Assembly (NCBI GenBank): GCA_017619275.1 | Contig: JAFZSR010000076.1 | Span: 29,047 to 93,046 of the forward strand | DNA: 64,000 nt | From: Prevotella sp. | Lineage (GTDB): Bacteria; Bacteroidota; Bacteroidia; Bacteroidales; Bacteroidaceae | Direction: 5' to 3' | In this document: one piece after another, positions 26,058-34,390 of the stretch | How positions within the stretch are numbered: position 1 is the stretch's first letter | Layout: the number at the start of each line of letters is the position of its first letter | Translations under genes and position numbers: made by a program | Notes under the pieces: model-generated | The model's input: only the letters and a program-made list of their open reading frames with translations | Database searches by the model: none | Told to the model about the DNA's origin: nothing

Positions 26058-27118
26058 TCGGCTGCCTCGAATTCGTGGAGGAAACGGGTGTCGTTCTCCG
26101 AGAACATGCGCAGGTCGCTGACGCGATATTTCAGGTTGGTGATGCGCTCCACGCCCATGCCGAAGGCATAGCCGCTATAGATGTCGGGATCGATGCCGCA
26201 TTCGCGAAGCACGTTGGGGTCAACCATTCCGCATCCCAGTATTTCCACCCATCCGGTGTGTTTGCAGAATCCGCAACCTTCGCCTCCGCAGATGAAGCAT
26301 GAGATGTCCATCTCGGCCGACGGCTCTGTGAAGGGGAAGTAGCTGGGGCGCAGACGAATCTTCGTGTCGGGGCCGAACATCTCGCGGGCAAAGCTCAGTA
26401 GCACTTGTTTCAAGTCGGTGAACGACACGTTCTTGTCGATGTAGAGTCCTTCCACCTGGTGGAAGAAGCAGTGTGCGCGTGCAGTGATGGCCTCGTTGCG
26501 ATACACTCGTCCGGGGCAAATCACGCGGATGGGAGCCTTCAGCTTGCCGTCGTCGGTGTGCATCTGCTCCATCACGCGGGCTTGCACCGAGCTGGTGTGT
26601 GAGCGCAGCAAGATGTTCTTGGTGACGTCGCCGCCGGCATGCTGGCTCACGAAGAAGGTGTCCTGCATGTCGCGTGCGGGATGGTCGGGAGCAAAGTTCA
26701 TGCGGGTGAACACGTGCAGGTCGTCTTCCACCTCGGGGCCATCGGCGAGCACAAATCCCATACGCGAAAAAATGTCGATGATTTCGTTGGTGACGATGGT
26801 GAGCGGATGGCGAGTACCCAAACGGATGGGGTAGGGGGTTCGCGTCAGGTCGGGACATTCCGTAGCGGCGTTGTCGCACTGCTGACAGTCGTCGCGCAGC
26901 TGGTTGATGCGATCCAGGGCCATCTGCTTCAGCTGGTTGATTTTCATACCAACCTCTTTCTTCTGCTCTGCCGCAACGTTGCGGAAATCGTTCATCAGAG
27001 CGGTAATCTCACCTTTCTTGCTTAGGTATTTCAAGCGCAGCTGTTCCACCTCTTCGGCGTTCTGTGCGCTTAGGGTCTCCACTTCTTTCAGGAGTTCGTT
27101 AATCTTGTCTAAAATCAT
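26054..27118 (-). CDS. pheS: Phenylalanine-tRNA ligase alpha subunit
   Basis: This 354-residue class II synthetase subunit starts with the coiled-coil tRNA-binding arm ([20 protein letters not shown]). Catalytic motifs follow: motif 2 near [30 protein letters not shown], here read in parts, and motif 3 in [15 protein letters not shown]. Between them is [20 protein letters not shown], a Cys-rich insert typical of Bacteroidetes PheS. The pheT partner is not nearby, as is common in this phylum. It lies 52 bases after the AAA/CYTH gene, with the heptamer array at 27142-27176 in that gap. Confidence 0.95.
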   Translation of the reverse strand: MILDKINELLKEVETLSAQNAEEVEQLRLKYLSKKGEITALMNDFRNVAAEQKKEVGMKINQLKQMALDRINQLRDDCQQCDNAATECPDLTRTPYPIRLGTRHPLTIVTNEIIDIFSRMGFVLADGPEVEDDLHVFTRMNFAPDHPARDMQDTFFVSQHAGGDVTKNILLRSHTSSVQARVMEQMHTDDGKLKAPIRVICPGRVYRNEAITARAHCFFHQVEGLYIDKNVSFTDLKQVLLSFAREMFGPDTKIRLRPSYFPFTEPSAEMDISCFICGGEGCGFCKHTGWVEILGCGMVDPNVLRECGIDPDIYSGYAFGMGVERITNLKYRVSDLRMFSENDTRFLHEFEAAD

Positions 27119-27141
27119 TTTTGTAATTTCAATTTTCAGTC

Positions 27142-27176
27142 TTCAATGTTCATTGTTCAACGTTCAATGTTCAACG
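27142..27176. repeat. Five-unit heptamer array (TTCAAYG) at a stop codon
   Basis: TTCAATG, TTCATTG, TTCAACG, TTCAATG and TTCAACG follow one another with exact 7-base period. The last unit contains the TGA stop (27171-27173, minus strand) of the AAA/CYTH gene. Similar GTTCAACG words recur at 59303-59332 inside the esterase gene. Confidence 0.8.
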
Positions 27177-28271
27177 TTTCAGTGCCAGGTTATAGTTGTA
27201 GTATTCCTTGTCGCCTGTTACTTCCTTGACTATTTCGAGGAATGGGGGTAGCTTCAGGTCTTCGCCCTCCGCGATGCCTTTTGTTTCGAGCATCACCAGC
27301 CCTTGCAGCTGTTCGTGATAGGTGTCCACCTCGAAATATTGTCCTCGCCAGATGAAACTGTGACGTGTCTTGTCGATGGTGTTTCTCTCAGGGTCGGCCA
27401 AAGGCAACATCATCTCAAAGAGGTGCTGGTTGATTTGGCGTTCCGTCACGATTTCCTCATGTTCGGCCGTCTTCTTCTTCGTAGTGTGCACATACACCAC
27501 CTTTTGTCCCCAGCAATGTTTGCGCAAGCGTTCTTCAGCATCGGGATAACCTTTCAGGTAGGTCTGCGTGATATGGCTTTCAATGGCGTCTTCGGGCATT
27601 TGTCCCGTCACGTTGACGATGTATTTCCTTTCCTCCACAATCGGCTGAGGCAGTGCCAGCACGTTGCTGATTTCCTTCAGCACGCGGTGCATCTTAGCCT
27701 CAAAGTCGTCGTGATTGTTGATGACGCGCAGGTGGGGGTGCCCTGTCCAGGCATGAATCACCTTCTTGTCGAGCGAGCGTGCCACGCGCAGCCCTTCCTC
27801 GTTCATCTGCTCGTAGCGCTGGGCGTTATTGGCCGTGGTATAATATTGCTCGGCACCGTCGGCTGCCGACACCAAGTGGAGCACGGCATCGTAGCGCTCG
27901 CGCAACTGTGGCGTCGATGTGCCCACGGCGCGCGTGATGTCGTCCCACATCTCTGGAGTCATGTAAGCGGAGATGTCCATGGCGCCACGGTCGCACACGA
28001 TGACAGATGGCTTTTGGCATTGTTGCGCCATCCTCAGGAACTTGTCTTCCATCGCCAGTTGCAGCTCAAGCGTTGCTTTCTCTCCTTCATAGAAGAAAGC
28101 CTGATTCTTAGTCAGATAGTTCATGCCAGCCTGAGTCATCAGTGTGGGCACTTCGGGTATGGTAAACACTTTGAATCCTAAGCCCGAGAAATGCTCAATA
28201 ATCCTGACGAGCGCAGTGGTTTTGCCGGCGCAAGGACCGCCGGTGAGCACTATTTTTTTGATATCGTCCAT
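27171..28271 (-). CDS. P-loop NTPase (AAA_28-like) fused to a CYTH-like domain
   Basis: This 366-residue protein has two parts. Residues 1-205 are a NadR/AAA_28-type P-loop domain: Walker A GGPCAGKTT at 11-19, a Walker-B-like VIVCDRGAMDISAYM, and a nucleoside-kinase-like layout. Residues 210-366 resemble a CYTH/triphosphate-tunnel domain: VEERKYIVNVTG at 212, basic strands (HTTKKKTAEHEEIVTERQIN), then KTRHSFIWRGQYFEVDTY. The usual CYTH signature is E-x-E-x-K; here the first Glu is Val. Plant TTM1/TTM2 join a kinase-like domain to CYTH in the same order and are pyrophosphatases, but the function here is unknown. Its promoter has ideal spacing. Confidence 0.78.
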   Translation of the reverse strand: MDDIKKIVLTGGPCAGKTTALVRIIEHFSGLGFKVFTIPEVPTLMTQAGMNYLTKNQAFFYEGEKATLELQLAMEDKFLRMAQQCQKPSVIVCDRGAMDISAYMTPEMWDDITRAVGTSTPQLRERYDAVLHLVSAADGAEQYYTTANNAQRYEQMNEEGLRVARSLDKKVIHAWTGHPHLRVINNHDDFEAKMHRVLKEISNVLALPQPIVEERKYIVNVTGQMPEDAIESHITQTYLKGYPDAEERLRKHCWGQKVVYVHTTKKKTAEHEEIVTERQINQHLFEMMLPLADPERNTIDKTRHSFIWRGQYFEVDTYHEQLQGLVMLETKGIAEGEDLKLPPFLEIVKEVTGDKEYYNYNLALKR

Positions 28272-28293
28272 AACGCTTTTTACTTTTCGGTTG

Positions 28294-28324
28294 CAAAAGT
28301 ACTGATATTTTTCGGAATATCAAA
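28294..28324 (-). promoter_or_regulatory. Near-ideal promoter with hairpin in spacer, AAA/CYTH gene
   Basis: Minus-strand TTTG (28321-28324), exactly 19 bases, then TACTTTTG (28294-28301). The spacer holds the inverted repeat GATATT-N6-AATATC (28304-28321), a possible operator. Confidence 0.7.
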
Positions 28325-28373
28325 GCAATCACTTCATGTTTTTTCTTCCTATGTGGTTGAAATCAAAATCCGC

Positions 28374-29393
28374 TCATTTTGCCTGGATGTCAATCTTGGG
28401 TATGCGGCCGTCCTTCATGCGCTTAAACTCGCGGAAGGCGGTGGTGCGACGGAAACCGTTACCGCCGGAAGGGATGCCGTCGTGATAAAAGAGGTACGAC
28501 TTGCCTTTGAAGTCGATGGTGCCGCCGTGAATGGTAAACGAGCCTGGCGACTCGTCGGTGATGCGACCTTCGTAGTGCCAAGGGCCGTGGATGCTCTTCG
28601 ACGTCGAATAGGCCCAGTGCTCCGGCACGCCGCCAGCGGCATACTCCAAGAAATAGGTGTCGCCAATCTTATAGATCCACGGCGCTTCCTCAAAGCCTGT
28701 CTTCATCACCCTTCTGTGGAGCTGATAGTCCATCTTCATACATTTTGGCCCGAACTGTGCCTCGTCGTCCAGCATGGCGCGCATATCGCAGATGCCGTTG
28801 TCGGCAAAGTTATTGTCGATGCTGATCATGTCTTCGTTCAATTTGGCATACCAACAGCCGTTGTTACCCCAGAAGAGCCACGCCTGTCCGTCGTCGTCGA
28901 TAAATACCGAGGGGTCGATGAAGCCCCAGTTTCCTGGAATGAGCGGCTTCCCGAGGGCGTCAGCCCAAGGACCTTCCGGACGGTCGGCTACGGCCACACC
29001 GATGCCGTGCAGGTGCTTGGTAGTGTCCTCTGCGGCCACATACCAATACCACTTGCCGTTGCGCTCGATAGCCTGCGAGGCCCATGCATTGTCGCCCTGC
29101 TTGGCCCACTTGAAGTTGGCAGTGGTCAACACCACGCCGTGGTCCGTCCAGTGTTCCATGTCGGTGGTGGAAAACAACTGCCAGTCGGGCATGCGGAAGT
29201 AGGTCGCCGTGTCCAGGTCGTGACCCGTGAACACATAGAGACGGTCGCCCGATACCACAGGGGCTGGGTCGGGGTTGTACATGTGGTTATTCACTCGCCT
29301 CATTCCCGAGCTTTGCTCGCCTACCCGTTGCCTTTGCGCTTGCATGGTGATGGCCAACAACAGTGTGATAGCCGCTAAAACTGTTCTTTTCAT
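28374..29393 (-). CDS. Secreted GH43-family glycoside hydrolase
   Basis: This 339-residue protein has a signal peptide (cleavage near TMQAQ, residue 20) and a five-bladed GH43 propeller. The three carboxylates are visible: Asp42 in YNPDPAPVV, Asp160 in GFIDPSVFID, and the Glu of TGFEEAPWIYK. It probably removes arabinose or xylose from plant hemicellulose or pectin at the surface or in the periplasm; the exact linkage is unknown. Residues about 21-31 (RQRVGEQSSGM), just after the signal peptide, are encoded by a 35-base repeat also inserted in sbcD. No clear promoter is visible in the 19-base gap before it, and no SusC/D pair is near. Confidence 0.85.
   Translation of the reverse strand: MKRTVLAAITLLLAITMQAQRQRVGEQSSGMRRVNNHMYNPDPAPVVSGDRLYVFTGHDLDTATYFRMPDWQLFSTTDMEHWTDHGVVLTTANFKWAKQGDNAWASQAIERNGKWYWYVAAEDTTKHLHGIGVAVADRPEGPWADALGKPLIPGNWGFIDPSVFIDDDGQAWLFWGNNGCWYAKLNEDMISIDNNFADNGICDMRAMLDDEAQFGPKCMKMDYQLHRRVMKTGFEEAPWIYKIGDTYFLEYAAGGVPEHWAYSTSKSIHGPWHYEGRITDESPGSFTIHGGTIDFKGKSYLFYHDGIPSGGNGFRRTTAFREFKRMKDGRIPKIDIQAK
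29301..29335 (-). repeat. In-frame coding repeat, copy 1 (inside the GH43 gene)
   Basis: This 35-base stretch matches 33625-33659 at 34 of 35 positions and is read in the same orientation and frame. It gives the peptide RVGEQSSGM and contains CGAGCAAAGCTCG, a 5-bp hairpin with an AAA loop. Here it falls between the signal peptide and the catalytic domain. Confidence 0.88.
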
Positions 29394-29412
29394 ATTCTAT
29401 CTTGTTTTGTGT

Positions 29413-29652
29413 TTATAAACGGAGAAGCATATTCGAAACAATGGGGTCTATCATCTGTTTGGGGACATCGCACACCTGAGCGAATTTGGGCCACCCAGAT
29501 GCTATCTCGCATATTTCATCGATAATCGGTGCTGCATCCTTTATATTTATATTGTTGAGATGCGCAAACTCCAGCAAATCTTGCCGATTGATATCGTCAA
29601 ACTTCCCATTGATTGACATTTGGTGGGTTGCTGTCCATCCTCCATGCCACAT
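29413..29652 (-). pseudogene. hipA: HipA toxin remnant, C-terminal fragment only
   Basis: The 79-residue frame starts MWHGGWTATHQMSINGKFDD, which matches the last part of HipA kinases (the THQMSINGK block), and continues DLLEFAHLNNINIKDA and ASGWPKFAQVCDVPKQMI to a normal C-terminus. The N-terminal subdomain and the catalytic core (about 300 residues or more) are absent. It starts directly after the stop of the Xre gene (TAG then ATG), so an internal deletion has probably fused the end of hipA to the antitoxin gene. It cannot be an active kinase. Whether the peptide is made is unknown. Confidence 0.75.
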
Positions 29653-30000
29653 CTACCATTCCGACTCCTCCTGTTTTGCGTTATTCAGTTTGCCTACAGC
29701 CCGTTTTCGCTGGTTGGTCTTCGAGGCCTGCATCATATTGTAGTATTCGTTTGGGCTCAGCTGTTCCTCTTCCACCAACTGTTGCAGCATATCCAGTTTT
29801 CCCAGCGTGCGCAGCATCCGCAGGAGTGAATCAAACGAGCGAATCTCCCCTTTCTCTATCTTCTTGACGGTAGAGAGAGAAACATTCGCCGCTTCCGACA
29901 AACTCTGCTGAGTAATGTTCTGTTTCAGTCTGGCCGACTTCAGGTTCCCCCCGATTCTAGCGAGGATGGCCATGTCTGTCAACATGTAAATGTCATCCAT
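29653..30000 (-). CDS. hipB: HipB-like Xre antitoxin/regulator
   Basis: This 115-residue protein has an Xre helix-turn-helix at about residues 20-75: LKSARLKQNITQQSLSEAAN, then VSLSTVKKIEKGEIRSFDSL. The C-terminal third is polar and basic (KTNQRKRAVGKLNNAKQEE). Proteins of this type stand before hipA in Bacteroidetes, bind the operon's own operator and neutralise the kinase. The fragment downstream is indeed HipA-derived, so this is an orphan antitoxin. It has its own promoter at 30029-30036. It may still repress itself or act as an anti-toxin against incoming HipA, which is inference. Confidence 0.82.
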   Translation of the reverse strand: MDDIYMLTDMAILARIGGNLKSARLKQNITQQSLSEAANVSLSTVKKIEKGEIRSFDSLLRMLRTLGKLDMLQQLVEEEQLSPNEYYNMMQASKTNQRKRAVGKLNNAKQEESEW

Positions 30001-30028
30001 AATGGTTCTAAATTAACCTTTTTCGGTG

Positions 30029-30036
30029 CAAAGATA
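30029..30036 (-). promoter_or_regulatory. -7 element for the hipB-like gene
   Basis: Minus-strand TATCTTTG matches TAnnTTTG, 28 bases before the ATG at 30000. Confidence 0.6.
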
Positions 30037-30097
30037 CGAATAAAAGTTTAATTTAAAGCTATACAGGGTCAATTTTTATTTGATGTTGCGATAATTG

Positions 30098-32986
30098 TCA
30101 ATCGAAGATGTTTACGACTTTTACACTACTGCTTGAGTTGTTCCCCTCTTGGTCCACCTGAATCTGAACAGGAATACATTCGCGTAGGTCGAGCACGTGG
30201 CTGATTATACCAACATGACGACCAGACTTGGTATGAAGCGAGCGTAGCGTGTTGATGGCATTTTGCAGAGGTTCGCCACTGAGCGTACCAAAGCCTTCAT
30301 CAATGAATAGCGTATCTACAGCCAGTTGTTGGCCTATATCACTGAGTGCAAGGGCCAAGGAAAGCGAGACGAGGAAACTCTCTCCTCCAGAAATCGTACT
30401 TGCTGCTCTGCTGACATAGCCCTGATAAGCATCCTCTAACGAAATGACAAAAGTGCCTGGCGCTACCTTCAGCGTATATCGATCGGTCAGTGTCTTCATG
30501 TAGCTGTTGGCCGAATGTATCAGGCTGTTCAGTACATAACTCTGCGCTATCTTTCTAAAGGTGTTACCCTTGGCGTCGCCAATGAGCTGGTTTAAACGCG
30601 ACCATTTCTGATAATCGGCCTTCTTGCTCTCTTCGTCTGCCATCAGCACACCAAGACGCTTTTTGTTGCCTTCATCAAACTTCAATTCCTGGTTGATGGC
30701 ACCTTTTCTTATATTGGCCTCCGTCATTTGTTTGTCACTCTCTTGAACCCGTTCTTCAAGGAATTCGGCCGTATCCTCTTTTGCAAATTCAGGCTTATTC
30801 TGCAGATGCTCTTCTTGCTGTTTTTTGACAGCCTGCAAAAGTGCCATTTGAGTCAGCTCATTGCGTCGCGCTTTGTCTAAAGCCTCGTTCTTTTTACTTA
30901 TTTCCTGAGCTGAGTAGGCATTAAGAGCCGTCAGCACATCCTCTGTGACACCTTCATGGCTTGAATAGAAACCGTCCAACAGTTTCTGGTTCTCCTCGAT
31001 AGTGGCTTTCAATTGCTCAATGTCCTTGCGCTTGGCTTCAGCCAGTTCTTTCCCAACAACAATCTTCTGCTTACAGGCCTCAACAGCCTGTCTGTTCTTG
31101 TCAACTACGTTTTTCTTTGCATCCCAATTATTCCTCAGAGTATCCAGCGTTTTTCTATGTTCCTTTACTTCTTTTTCTTTTTGTTCGCCGTCTTTGATTT
31201 GATTTTCAAGCTCACCAAGTGCCAGATTGGTTTTATTTTTTAGGTCTTCAAGTACAAAAGGCACATTATCATCAATGATCTCTATGCCACAAGCCTTACA
31301 AGCAGCTGCCAGCTTCTTTTCCACATTCTCAACGGTCTTGTCTTTGTCAAGGTTGTCTTTATCTCGTTGCCAGACTAGTGTGGCAGTTTTGACTTCTGCA
31401 TCAAGTTTGTTTTTCTCCGCAACAATGTCTTTGTACTCCTTTTCCGAATCTTTGAACGATGATGTCAGACTGGCCACCAGTTTTGCCAGTTCTTCTTCAT
31501 GAGGAAGTTCAGAGACGATCTCTTGTCCACAGACAGGGCATTTATCACCCTGTTGTAGTTTCTGACGCATGGTCTTGGCGAACTTGTCTATAGTGTCTTT
31601 CTGCTTGTCAAGCAAGTCCTTGCAGGCATTCATCTTCACCTCGGCATCATGAATCTTAGCCGGGTACTGCTCAAGTTTTTTCTTGCTCTCCTCAATGCTG
31701 ACCAACGAGTTTGCCAGAGCCTGACGGGCATTCTCTACCTTCTCATTGGCTTCTGCCAATGAAATGAGCTGCTCATTAGCCGTCTTGATATTCAGCAGCA
31801 AGTCTTTTGCCTCTTCATGCTGCTTTCGCAGAACCGATATGTTTAGTGCAGCCAGATTCTCTTCCTGAGACCTTACGGCCATTTGCTGTTTTTCAAACAA
31901 CTCTTTTGCCGTTTCAGCCTCTTTGCCTGCTTTTTCAAATGCAGGATTGAGTATCTCCGTTAGTTTCTTGCTCTCAGCATCAATAGTACCTTGCTGTTGG
32001 TTATATTCTTTATTTCGCACCTCAACTTTCTTCCTGGCATTGTTTCTGGTCGTCAACCAGTTCCTAACATCAATCGTAGTCTGCCATCCTCTTACCAGCT
32101 CTTCTTCTTTCTTGAAGTCATCGCTATGGGTGATGGCGGAAGCCTTTTCGCACTCTTCAGTGGCCTTCTTTTCTTTCACAGTCAGTTCGCCATCCGTTCT
32201 TAGCCAATCGCATTTCTTTTTATCCGTTTCATATTGCTTTTTGGCTTCCTGGTACTGGATTTCAAAAGCTTCAATTTCTTCTTTCTTCTGGGCTATTTCC
32301 TCCTCGTTCAGTGTGTGGGTATTGTTCACCAGCTGCTGTGCATCTTCCCACAATCGTTTTTTCTGATTGGTCACCTCGAAGACCTTTTTACCCACCTTCG
32401 TATAGATGTCCACGCCCGTAATCTTCTCCAGAATCGCCGCTTTTTCCTCATCCTTGCTGTTGAGAAAACGGGTAAACTCTCCCTGTGCCAATAAGGTGGT
32501 ACGGCAGAATTGGTTGAAGTCGAGCCCAATTGCGGCTTGAATCTCAGTACCGATTTCCTTGTCCCTTGTATACGTGTAATCAGCGTCAAGGTTTTTAAGA
32601 CTCCACGACTTCCCCTGTAGGTTTCCTGTAATTTTCCTATATGCTCGGGCTACAGACCAAGTGGCTTCATAATGAACACCGTTACTTCCTGTAAAAGTCA
32701 GCGTCACATATGCTTCACCGGTGTTCCTGCGCATTAGCTGACGAGGATCTTTGGTCTTGACACCCTCATTTCCGTCTTGTGTTTCCCCTTGCATCAAGGT
32801 TTCTGAAAGTCTTGGCGTGTCAGCAAAGAGAGCCAGACAGATGGCATCCAGTATCGTAGACTTGCCCGCGCCTGTCTTTCCTGTTATCAGGAACACCTCG
32901 CTACCAGCTAGAGGCTGTGCTTCAAAGTCAATCGTGGCATCCTCTATCGATGCAATGTTGTGTATGGTAAGTTTCTGTAATTTCAT
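30098..32986 (-). CDS. sbcC: SbcC exonuclease subunit (SMC-like ATPase)
   Basis: This 962-residue protein is the ATPase of the SbcCD (Rad50/Mre11-like) nuclease that cuts hairpins and processes blocked DNA ends. Walker A GKTGAGKS is at residues 36-43 and the Q-loop region at CRTTLLAQGEFTRFL. Two long coiled coils flank a zinc hook with CPVCGQ near the middle. The C-terminal lobe has the signature TISGGESFLVSLSLALAL and Walker B DTLFIDEGFGTLSG. It follows sbcD after 17 bases and shares its promoter. By eye the codon use is more AT-rich than in the flanking housekeeping genes. Confidence 0.95.
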   Translation of the reverse strand: MKLQKLTIHNIASIEDATIDFEAQPLAGSEVFLITGKTGAGKSTILDAICLALFADTPRLSETLMQGETQDGNEGVKTKDPRQLMRRNTGEAYVTLTFTGSNGVHYEATWSVARAYRKITGNLQGKSWSLKNLDADYTYTRDKEIGTEIQAAIGLDFNQFCRTTLLAQGEFTRFLNSKDEEKAAILEKITGVDIYTKVGKKVFEVTNQKKRLWEDAQQLVNNTHTLNEEEIAQKKEEIEAFEIQYQEAKKQYETDKKKCDWLRTDGELTVKEKKATEECEKASAITHSDDFKKEEELVRGWQTTIDVRNWLTTRNNARKKVEVRNKEYNQQQGTIDAESKKLTEILNPAFEKAGKEAETAKELFEKQQMAVRSQEENLAALNISVLRKQHEEAKDLLLNIKTANEQLISLAEANEKVENARQALANSLVSIEESKKKLEQYPAKIHDAEVKMNACKDLLDKQKDTIDKFAKTMRQKLQQGDKCPVCGQEIVSELPHEEELAKLVASLTSSFKDSEKEYKDIVAEKNKLDAEVKTATLVWQRDKDNLDKDKTVENVEKKLAAACKACGIEIIDDNVPFVLEDLKNKTNLALGELENQIKDGEQKEKEVKEHRKTLDTLRNNWDAKKNVVDKNRQAVEACKQKIVVGKELAEAKRKDIEQLKATIEENQKLLDGFYSSHEGVTEDVLTALNAYSAQEISKKNEALDKARRNELTQMALLQAVKKQQEEHLQNKPEFAKEDTAEFLEERVQESDKQMTEANIRKGAINQELKFDEGNKKRLGVLMADEESKKADYQKWSRLNQLIGDAKGNTFRKIAQSYVLNSLIHSANSYMKTLTDRYTLKVAPGTFVISLEDAYQGYVSRAASTISGGESFLVSLSLALALSDIGQQLAVDTLFIDEGFGTLSGEPLQNAINTLRSLHTKSGRHVGIISHVLDLRECIPVQIQVDQEGNNSSSSVKVVNIFD

Positions 32987-33003
32987 AGTTGCGTCCTCCC
33001 TAG

Positions 33004-34203
33004 TCAGTCGTTACGTGCATCATTGGCCACCATGTTCATGGCCTCGTTAAACATCGCTTCCATCTCCTCGTTGAAGTTGATGCCAGCATATTCTGCATAG
33101 CGTTTGGCTATCTCGATTGGCTCTTCCGATTGGAATTCCTGAACGGTCAACACCTTCGCTTCTGTTTGATTTGCAGTCTTCCTCTTGGCATTGACATAGC
33201 AGAATCGACACTGCTTTCCTTCTGTCAGATTTGCCGCTTCTGCATTTGCCTCTACCGGCAAGAAATCATCAATCTCCACGTTCAGGCGTATATAGGCAGG
33301 AATGTCATTAGGGAACTTTCCTAAAAACTCCTTGGCTTCTTCCCACGAGGCCAGTCCATCTGTCGGCAATGTGACCAAGGGATGTGGATTCTGTATTTCG
33401 ATTTCCTCCACCTTTGGCGTATCACCATGCTTTTCAATCTCAACCATGCTAATGGTATGATTGAAGTTCTCATCAAAGCTGACGGGTAGGGGAGTGCCGC
33501 AATATCTCACATCATGTTTCCCACTATGAACGAATTGCCCATGGTGGATATGTCCCAAAGCCAGATAGTCGTAGCCTTCGCCCATCTTTTCCAGTTCCAG
33601 CGAGTCTATGCCTCCTACAGTGTACATTCCCGAGCTTTGCTCGCCTACCCGTAGCCTTTCAGTAACATGGTCATGTCCCGAGAAATCACATCCTTTCACG
33701 GTCGTATGGGCCGTCATCACCACTGGCAGCCCCTCCAGGTTCTTCTCTGCCACTCTGTCCAGCAACTGTTGGAAGAAACCTTCAGGGATGTTCCTCTCAT
33801 TCGTGTACGGAACAGCAACTATGAATCCTTTCCCTGGCACTTCGATGATATGCTCGTCTGGATTTTCCTTCTCCAGTTGACCGATGGCATACACTTTCAG
33901 TGCCTTCCATGGAGTCTGGAAAATCTCGTGCTTTGCACCGCTATCGTGATTGCCAGCCGTCATTACAATCGTCATCTCAGGATGTGCCTCGTGGATCCTC
34001 ACGAGCCCGTCCGCCAACATTGTCTGTACGGCAGCCGATGGCTGTGGCGTATGATACACATCGCCGCATAGCAGAAACACATCCGGCTTCTGTTCTTTCA
34101 CGATCCCTGCCATCTGTTCCAGCATGGCCAGTTGCTCTTCCGTCCTGTCATAGTTATACAACGTATGCCCAAGATGCCAGTCGCTCGTATGCAATATCTT
34201 CAT
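33004..34203 (-). CDS. sbcD: SbcD nuclease subunit
   Basis: From ATG 34203 this 399-residue Mre11-like phosphodiesterase starts MKILHTSDWHLGHTLYNYDR, the first metal-binding motif. Motif CGDVYHTPQPSA, then MTAGNHDSGAKH and LALGHIHHGQF supply the other ligands. A frame opening at 34221 adds six residues that homologues lack. Between HTTVKGCDFSGHDHVTE and VGGIDSLELEKMGEGYDY, a position that is a loop in the family, the peptide RLRVGEQSSGMYT is encoded by the 35-base repeat at 33625-33659. It is first in the sbcDC operon. Confidence 0.93.
   Translation of the reverse strand: MKILHTSDWHLGHTLYNYDRTEEQLAMLEQMAGIVKEQKPDVFLLCGDVYHTPQPSAAVQTMLADGLVRIHEAHPEMTIVMTAGNHDSGAKHEIFQTPWKALKVYAIGQLEKENPDEHIIEVPGKGFIVAVPYTNERNIPEGFFQQLLDRVAEKNLEGLPVVMTAHTTVKGCDFSGHDHVTERLRVGEQSSGMYTVGGIDSLELEKMGEGYDYLALGHIHHGQFVHSGKHDVRYCGTPLPVSFDENFNHTISMVEIEKHGDTPKVEEIEIQNPHPLVTLPTDGLASWEEAKEFLGKFPNDIPAYIRLNVEIDDFLPVEANAEAANLTEGKQCRFCYVNAKRKTANQTEAKVLTVQEFQSEEPIEIAKRYAEYAGINFNEEMEAMFNEAMNMVANDARND
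33625..33659 (-). repeat. In-frame coding repeat, copy 2 (inside sbcD)
   Basis: Matches 29301-29335 at 34 of 35 bases, with the same orientation and reading frame. It encodes RVGEQSSGM in a loop of SbcD just before the conserved VGGID segment. Confidence 0.88.
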
Positions 34204-34229
34204 AAACTCATGAATTTTCAATTATGCTG

Positions 34230-34260
34230 CAAAGTTACGTAAAGTCGAGCGCAAAACAAA
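34230..34260 (-). promoter_or_regulatory. Ideal Bacteroidetes promoter for sbcDC
   Basis: Minus-strand TTTG (34257-34260), 19-base spacer, then TAACTTTG (34230-34237), ending 27 bases before the ATG at 34203. Confidence 0.75.
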
Positions 34261-34353
34261 GAACTATGTTTCTTTTTTTTGCCCGAGACAGAGTAACATT
34301 CCTTTCACAAACACATTTCCTCTCAATTACTTTGTGGTTTGAGGAGAAATGTT

Positions 34354-34361
34354 TAACTTTG
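34354..34361 (+). promoter_or_regulatory. -7 element for the small repeat-protein gene
   Basis: TAACTTTG matches TAnnTTTG. It lies inside the longest possible frame (opening at 34349), so translation must start downstream, at 34391. Confidence 0.65.
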
Positions 34362-34390
34362 CAGACAAAAGAACATCTAAAGAACGTGTT

